Source: Moniliophthora roreri
Taxonomy: Eukaryota > Basidiomycota > Agaricomycetes > Agaricales > Marasmiaceae
Direction: 5' to 3'
Assembly (NCBI GenBank): GCA_001466705.2
Contig: LATX02000005.1
Location: forward strand, 97,724-161,723
Length of the DNA stretch: 64,000 nucleotides
Shown here one piece after another: positions 57,328 through 64,000 of the stretch; positions within the stretch are counted from its first letter, which is position 1, and each line of letters starts with the position of its first letter. The notes under the pieces are model-generated. The model searched no databases, was not told where the DNA came from, and was given only the letters and a program-made list of their open reading frames with translations. A program made the translations under genes and the position numbers.

Positions 57328-58511
57328 CTATTTGCATGTGAAATAAAAGGTAAAAGTTATGCATATTATCAAGAATGCATGAATTGTTGAGCTTGACGCA
57401 CTTTGTGCAAGTGGGGGAGAGAATCTTGTTGACAGGCTAGGAATCTAAATAAGAAAGAGAAATGTTGTAAACACTATGTACAAGGTGTTCTTTTAACATG
57501 GTATTCTGATTGAGAAAACACTTAATCTTGCAAAGAAAATTTTTATAAAACCATATATAAATTCTAAATTTCAATTGTGTCCTCTCAACAAGAATATGTC
57601 TGGAGAATACTAAATTTTCAGCAGCAAAAGATATGGAATTTTCAAATTCTGAGAATGAATAGATAATACAATATATTAGAATAATTTCCATGCTGAGGAA
57701 ATGCTGATAAGATAAGATAAAGATTCCACATTTTCTATTGTGGGAAAGTCAGAGAAAACACTAGGAAAACACTAGGAAAATGTGTGGGAAAGTCAGTGAA
57801 AACACTATATTTTAAAGCAGTTTTTAGATAGTTTTCATATAGTTTTCCTTTTGTATTTAACATGTTTCCTTTAATATAAAATTCAAAATCTTTACTTTAT
57901 TTTCTAAATGTTTTCTCACTATTTTATAAGGCAGAAAATTTAGTATATCTGTAATTAGAAAATTAAAGAATAATTCTATAATTTTATTATCATAAAATTA
58001 TCAAAAAACACAGACTCTTCTGGAAATTAAAATCCAGAATATGCTTGCTGTTTTCAATATGTGGTGATAACTTGAAACTAATAGAATTTTCTGAGTGTTG
58101 TCTGGAAGCAAATATATAGCAGTATTCTGAGTGTATTTCCTTTGTATTAATAGCACAAAAAGAACACCTTGTACGTAGTGAAATAAGAAACACATACCTT
58201 GGGTAACACAGTAACACATTGAAGAAAAGTTCCCAGAGGAGCCAAAGTGCCACCATGTACAGCAATGGAAGCAGGAGAATCTGAGATTTGAAGAACATAG
58301 TTAGAAAAAAACAAAAGGATGAAATGAGACTTACTATGGGCATTTTGAAGGGTCTGAGCATGACTGAAATACTCAACCAGCCAATTCATAAACTCAGGCT
58401 TTTCAGTGAGTTTGTGTCCTTGGATGCTATAAGCTGGAATTTTGGTGGAGTTATACATGTCCTTGACAATGATATATATGAATCTCAGCTCAACTACAAG
58501 TGATGGTAATA
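57328..58511 (-). pseudogene. Gene Y: split multi-exon gene fragment with a MITE in an intron
   Basis: Three exons splice in phase. The first runs from the family-C repeat at 58,511 to 58,335 and reads ELRFIYIIVKDMYNSTKIPA and FMNWLVEYFSHAQTLQNAH. A 54-nt GT–AG intron (58,281–58,334) follows. The second exon, 58,198–58,280, reads SPASIAVHGGTLAPLGTFLQ. The second intron, 57,445–58,197, has a GTATGT donor and TTTAG acceptor and contains the CACTA-type MITE; without it the intron would be 41 nt. The third exon, 57,444–57,328, reads IPSLSTRFSPPLAQSASSST and ends at a TAG. No internal stop is present in the three exons. The 5' part is lost at the family-C repeat. I do not recognise the protein; a relation to gene X is possible but unproven. 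Confidence 0.45.
57472..58180. mobile_element. CACTA-type MITE, 709 bp, with 3-bp target duplication AAA
   Basis: The ends are CACTATGTACAAGGTGTTCT and AGAACACCTTGTACGTAGTG. The flanks are AAA (57,469–57,471) and AAA (58,181–58,183). The interior matches the 742-bp element at 12,742 with scattered changes and small indels. It is non-coding and AT-rich. Confidence 0.88.
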
Positions 58512-60244
58512 TGGCAAACCTAGAAAAGACCCACTTTTATTCATTTTACATTACTTTTGAATTGGAACACTTTAGTATGTCACAAGATAAAGAGTAATAA
58601 GGACTAGAGTGAGCCCAGTCTGCTAGTCATTGCCTTAGAGAAGCTATAGTGCATTGGAAAGTATGAAGAGCTATATGATATGCTATACAGAGGTGTCTAA
58701 GCTGTACTTTCTGACTTATCTATGTATCAGATCCAAAGCAGATCACTCCCAAAACCTGTAGGGAACCTAACTATGGCCTAATGAACATATTGGCTAGTTA
58801 ACCAAGCTCTCAAAGTGCTATCAATAGGATTTTAATTTCTATTTTACCTTTCTATAACATCTGCAAAGTGCAACATGCAGTCAAACAGTACAGAGGTACT
58901 TAAAGGAGACATCAAAACAGAAAGATGACTTAGAACAGGAACAATCAAAGAATGATCATCCTCTGAAGTCAAAATACAGATCAAAGTCAAAGCAGATGAT
59001 CTCTTAATAAAGAGTTCAAAGGCAGCAAAACAATATGAAATAAACTAACTAGGTACAAATCCATCTCAGAAAGAAGGAAATCACTTCCAAAGGACATCCA
59101 CTACCTATAGACAATTACAACAAGACATACAAAGAATATCTAATGCATAAGAAGTCCTAACTAAGACTGAGCATGCATGGTCAAAGGATATAGGAACAGT
59201 AACAGTGTGTTCCAACCTTGGAAACTTTGGCATCTAGGCCTCTGCTGATGTGAGGATGCTAGAAAGGGAAATGCTGTAAAGAAATGGAACAGATACAACC
59301 ATCTGCTCATAGATACCTGACTTAGAAAAAAGAAAATACAAGTTATAGAGTCCAGAACACCTGGTGAAGTAGATACCTGTGTGGATGTAGTTGGATACTC
59401 TAGTGGCCAGACTCCATGACATCTGAATATTCTCTCTTTTAGCATCTCAGTCACTCATTTATCATCTCCTGAATTATTGGACATTATTTATATTTTTCCA
59501 TAGATATATTCCATGGACCGTATATAAGGACAGCTAGATATTCATGTATATTCAAGTAATTCTGCCCCCTCTGATTGTGAATACATGACAAGTTTGTTTG
59601 GTGTATAAATTTGTGTGCCATTCCAGTTTTGCTTCCTCACTTCAGGCCCTGGAGATTGGTCCTGAGTGACTCCAGAGAGATAGAAATCTGATAACAAACT
59701 TGCATTGTAAGAGATAAGAGTAACATCTTGAGTGCATTTGTAGCACTTTTCTAAGAGACACTTTACACCAAGAAGGAGCCTTGGGCACTTGGAGTGTGGC
59801 CTGTGTTGGGTATTAGGTTTTGACACACTTAGAGTCTTAGCAAAGAGTGTGCCTGTGCTGAACTCTTTGTAGAAATTGGTCTAGGACCTTTTCCAGTACA
59901 CTGTGTGCTGTAGTTGTCTTAAAAGAAGTCTTGAGCTCTGTAGGGTCAGACTATATCGGCTATTGAGTCTTTGTGCAGGACTATAGCTCTTGTTTTTGTG
60001 CTTTGTGCACTGTGTTTTTGTGTTTTGTATGTGTGTTTGTGAAATAAACCCTTTTAAAACCCATCTATACTCCTCTAGAGGTGAACACTTTGAAGTAGAT
60101 TGCTTTAATAAGAGAGAATCAACCTAGCTAAGAGTTTTGTTGGCATTCTAAGTGTGGCAACTCTGATCATGCCAATCCACACTTGCACAACAACCTTTTG
60201 GAGGTTATCTTTTGGGTAGTTTTCCATTAGTCTTATCTTAGACA
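58512..60244 (+). repeat. Family-C LTR-like repeat, copy 3, 1,733 bp
   Basis: It begins TGGCAAACCTAGAAAAGACCC and ends TAGTCTTATCTTAGACA. A TATA box GTATATAAGGACAGC lies at about 59,520 and GAAATAAACCC at about 60,039. Near the end it has GTGTGGCAACTCTGATCAT, the motif shared with family B. It is in the opposite orientation to copies 1 and 2. Confidence 0.75.
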
Positions 60245-60249
60245 AATTA

Positions 60250-61757
60250 GTGGATCACTCCTGAAACCTGTAGAGAACCTAACTATGGCACAATGGATGC
60301 ATTGGCTAGTTAACCAAGCTCTCAAAGTGCTATCAATGGGATTTTAATTTATTTTAACTTTCTATGACATCTGCAAAAGTGCAACATGCAGTCAAACAGT
60401 ACAGAGGTACTTAGAAGAGACATCAAAACAGAAAGATGACTTAGAACAGGAACAATCAAAGAATGATCATCCTCTGAAGTCAATATATGGATCAAAGTCC
60501 AAGCAGACAATCTTTTAATAAAGAGTTCAAAAGCAGTGAAACAATATGAAATAAAATAACTAGGTACAAGGCAACCTCAGAAAGAAGGAAATCACTTTCA
60601 AAGGACATCCACTACCTACAGACAGATATAATGAGACATATGAAGAATATCTAATGCATAAGAAGTTCTAACTCAGACCAAGCATGCATTGTCGAAGGAG
60701 ATAAGAACAGTAACAGCATGTTCTAACCTCAGAAATGTTGAGCATCTAGGCCTCTGCCAATGTGTGGATGCTAGCAAGAGAAATACTGTAAGCAACAGGA
60801 TGGGTACAACCATCCACTTGTAGATACCTGACTTGAAAATACAAATTATAGAGTCCAGAACACCTGGAGACATAGATACCCACATGGATATGGTTGAATA
60901 CCCTAGTGGCCAGACTCCATGACATCTGAAGATTCTTTCTTTTAGCATCTCAGTCACTCATTTATTATTTTCTGAATTATTGGACATTATTTATATTTTC
61001 TTATAGATATATTCCATAGACCATATATAAGGACAGCCAGATATTCATATATACTCAAGTAACTCTGCCCCCTCTGATCGTGAATACATAACAAGTTTGT
61101 TTGGTGTATAAATTTGTGTGCCATTCCAGTTTTGCTTCCTCACTTTAGGCTCTGGAGATTGGTCCTGAGTGACTCCAGAGAGATAGACATCTGATAATGA
61201 ACTTGTGCCATAAGAGATAAGAGTAACATCTTGAGTGCATTATAGCACTTTTCTAAGAGACACTTTACACCAAGAAGGACCCTTGGGCACTTGGAGTGTG
61301 GCCTGTGTTGGGTATCAGGTTGTGACACACTTAGAGCCTTAGCAAGGGGTGTGCCTGCACTGAGCTCTTTGTAGAAATTGGTCTAGAACCTTTTCCAGTA
61401 CACTGTGTACTATAGTTGTCTTAAAGAAGTCTTGAACTCCATAGGGTCAGACTATATCAGTTATTGAGTCTCTGTATGAGACTGTAGCTCTTGTGTTTGT
61501 GCTTTGTGCACCATGTCCTTTGTGTTTTGTGTGTGTGTTGTGAAATAAACCTATTTTAAAACCTATATATACTCCTTTGAAGGTGAACACTTCAAAGTAG
61601 AACACCTCAATCAGAGAGAATTAACATAGCTAAGAGTTTTGTTGGCATTCTAAGTGTGGCAACTCTGATCATGTCAATCCACACTTGCACAACAACTTGA
61701 GATAGAACTTTTGGAGGTTATCTTTTGGGTAGTTTTCCACTAGTCTTATCTTAGACA
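60250..61757 (+). repeat. Family-C repeat, copy 4, 5' truncated
   Basis: It starts within the family-C sequence at GGATCACTCCTGAAACCTG and runs to TCTTATCTTAGACA. It is head-to-tail with copy 3, separated only by AATTA. The TATA box CATATATAAGGACAGC lies at about 61,023 and GAAATAAACC at about 61,541. Confidence 0.75.
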
Positions 61758-61762
61758 AATTA

Positions 61763-63050
61763 GTACATGGCTTAAGTGAAACAGATCCTAAAGACACCTC
61801 ATCCATTGATATTGAAGAGAGAAGAATTACCAACATCAGATACCTCCTCCAGATTGCTGAAAGAACTGGATCTATTCCAGAAACTTCTTGAAGCACTAAA
61901 GAACAGCCTCAGACCAAAGACACCAAAATTACCAATGGAAATGTCTAAAGATAAGAAGCTGCAAGAAAGCAAACTGAAACCCAAACCCAAACAAGCAACT
62001 ATTGAGACAACAGTCCTAGTACAGATGGTGTCTGAAGATAAAGAGATCAAAGCTGCTTTGCCCACACCATTCACAGAAGAATGAAAGGATATGAAGAAGT
62101 TCCTTTTGGAAGTACAGCTGTATATCATGCTCAATTCAAAATAACAGGTTGAAGGAACTCTTCCTACTTTCCTATATGCAGGGAGAACCTGGTCAGTTTT
62201 GAAAGAATAAGAAGATGGAAACACTTCTAGTGGAAGGACTTCCTCAATGACTTTAAAACTTCCTTTGAACTCCTCAATACAGAACTTGATGCTCAGATGA
62301 AGCTCTGCAATTTAAAGATAAAGGAACAAGCAGATGAGTATATATACCAATTCCAATATTTAGCTGATCAAACAGGGTACAACGATGCAGCACAAATTGA
62401 GGCATTCAAACAAGAGTTACCACAGAGTCTTATAATGAAGATTATGATGAGGCTTAAAGGGAAACCAGAAAAGATAAACAATTGGATGAACACAGCCATC
62501 CTCTATAATGAAACTTGGGAACAGGCACAGCAGTATGGGAAGAGATGGGACAAAGACAACAGAAGGACTCAACAAACCTTCCAAAAGAAGGAGGGTACTT
62601 CAATTAAGAAAATCAGTGAAGCAGGCAGAAAGGAGTACATGGCAAAAGGACTGTACTTTCAGTGTGGAAGAAGCAGACACAGGGTAAAGGACTGCCCAGA
62701 TGGAGCAAAGAAGAAGGAACAGAAGAAGGAAGAGCCAAGGAAAATGACAAAGGAGAAACAATATGTGAAGATTCATGCCCTTGTAAATGACCAGTCGAAA
62801 GAGGAAAAGGACCTTCTTCACCTCATGGAACAGAAGGGTTTTTGACACAGTAGAGGAGTATGACATCTCCCCTGCCCATAACCATCTCACACTTTGTACT
62901 AGCTACTATTGATCAAAATTCCATATATATTCCTCTCCAGTACAAAGCAGAAAAAGAAACCATTGAAACCAAGGCCCTTCTTGACTCCAGCAATGTGCCT
63001 AATTTTGGCCTAGGCATGAAATCATGCACTTTTTATGTCAAATACTAGAG
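61763..63050 (+). pseudogene. Ty3/gypsy gag and protease remnant (element 8)
   Basis: The frame at 61,776–62,084 has LDLFQKLLEALKNS and KEIKAALPTPFTE, as in element 2 gag. After stops, 62,297–62,845 gives the capsid C-terminus (KEQADEYIYQFQYLADQ, IEAFKQELPQSLIMKIMMRL) and a knuckle CGRSRHRVKDC whose first Cys is lost. An acidic end QSKEEKDLLHLMEQKGF follows. The protease begins in a new frame, with ALLDSSNVPNFGL at the active site (DSS instead of DSG). It stops at about 63,050 and no RT follows. It preserves the part of gag that is deleted from element 2. Confidence 0.75.
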
Positions 63051-64000
63051 AAAGGGCCCAGAGTACATGTGATATTCATGTAACTTGATAATCTGGGAGC
63101 TCTAATACAGTGTCTAAGCTTTAAGTGCCAAGTCTGATAAGTCTAATAATTGACACTGTAACACAATTTAGATAAGGTTAGTAGACTATACTAGCCCTCT
63201 ACATTACAGTGGAGCATCACTGTGAGGGTCCTTGGTCAATAGAATGGGCCAGAAACTACTAATTCTGAATACAAAGGAATAGATATCAGTGGGATCCACA
63301 GTCTAAGTGCACTAGATTGTTCACTTTGTGATCACATTGCATAATAATGCATTAATAGACTTAACATTTTATTATTACTATCAAAGCTAGTACATGATTG
63401 GAACTTGTTCCTATGTGGAGCTTTGAAGACACTCTCAAGCAGATATAATGACCTATCCAGGTGTATGTGGGACAATTGATGGGCAATGAGTACACAGGAA
63501 ATTGATAATGACTCACAGGATTGTACATGGGGCAGAAGGAGATTGAATATGACAGATGTCTAGACCATAATATCCACCAATCCAATGGTAGAAAGCAGCT
63601 ATGCAGAAGTAAACCAGCAGAAAGAGAAACATATCTATGTACAAAGCTGGTCCAGAACCAGTGGCTATGTGGAAGTAGCTATGTGGAAGGATTATTTGAC
63701 CCAGCAACACTCCACACAGAGTCCAAAACATAATAAATCAACCATTTGGTCACCAAATATACCCAATATGGCTAATTGTTACACAGAATCAGACTTTTAT
63801 GCATAAATGTGTATGATTTATACTCTAAAACTAGATTACACTTGTTTATCTTTTATTTTGTTATTTCCAATTATCATTCTGTATATAAAGACCTGTACTT
63901 GTAGATGCAGGGTCAAGCACAGACTGGTACTTGCACATTATAGCCCTGCACAGTGTCAATTTAGACCTCTGCACAGCTTCTTAGACCAAGTCTCCACACA
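63051..64000 (+). repeat. Dispersed LTR-like repeat (family E), running off the window
   Basis: The part at 63,120–63,310 is an inverted, diverged copy of 44,340–44,530. A TATA box GTATATAAAGACC lies at 63,881. The last 50 bases (ATTTAGACCTCTGCACAGC, CAAGTCTCCACACA) recur directly at 45,341–45,390. No coding frame is supported. Confidence 0.5.

Overview
This looks like nuclear DNA from a filamentous basidiomycete, most likely an Agaricomycete. The evidence is short GT–AG introns of 54–56 nt, chromodomain Ty3/gypsy retrotransposons, a Mutator-like (MULE) transposase of a type I associate with mushroom genomes, and heavy nesting of decayed elements. I cannot name a species. No intact housekeeping gene, rRNA or tRNA was recognised. 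The window is a transposon graveyard in which two host-like multi-exon gene remnants have been split by insertions.

Layout. 1–11,177: an old Ty3/gypsy element (element 1, +) cut into pieces by a solo LTR (651–1,105) and a full-length Ty3/gypsy element (element 2, +, 2,271–9,967, target duplication CTGAT). 11,178–15,667: 3' part of a sister copy (element 3, −). 15,668–19,040: chimeric junctions of a coiled-coil gag-like ORF, another LTR, and pieces of a pol gene (element 4, +) split by a long LTR (family B). 19,041–23,847: a second gag-like pseudogene and two direct copies of its 3' flank plus family-B LTR. 24,072–28,620: a MULE with 79-bp terminal inverted repeats, containing a nested 910-bp MULE-like MITE. 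28,630–33,464 and 40,450–41,150: a host-like multi-exon gene remnant (gene X, −) into which a nearly complete Ty3/gypsy element (element 5, −, 33,465–40,444, target duplication AATGA) and a solo LTR inserted. 41,150–45,339: non-coding DNA with two minisatellites. 45,401–61,757: long LTR-like repeats of families C and D in inverted clusters, two more Ty3 3' ends (elements 6 and 7), CACTA-type MITEs and a small split gene (gene Y, −). 61,763–63,050: a gag–protease remnant. The end is LTR-like repeat.

The most interesting biology is in the Ty3 elements 2, 3, 5, 6 and 7. Downstream of the integrase chromodomain they carry an extra ORF (here called aORF). It encodes a Ser/Pro-rich protein with two zinc knuckles, the second with unusual CX2CX6HX4C spacing. 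In three copies the pol stop codon lies only 2–5 nt before the aORF ATG; in the fourth the frames overlap by about 180 nt. This suggests coupled translation. The primer binding site of elements 2 and 5 lies 2 nt after the 5' LTR and is complementary to the LTR sequence AGCTTGACCT, about 34 nt downstream of a TATA box. That is what a Tf1-type self-primed element would show.

Decay looks like C-to-T mutation at CpG: most in-frame stops are TGA, at sites where sister copies often have Arg. Eight single-N gaps mark contig joins. Two of them sit inside perfect 1.2-kb direct duplications (7,505–9,939 and 48,696–51,142) that are almost certainly assembly artefacts. The stretch 52,245–57,600 looks like overlapping contigs of one locus, possibly two alleles.
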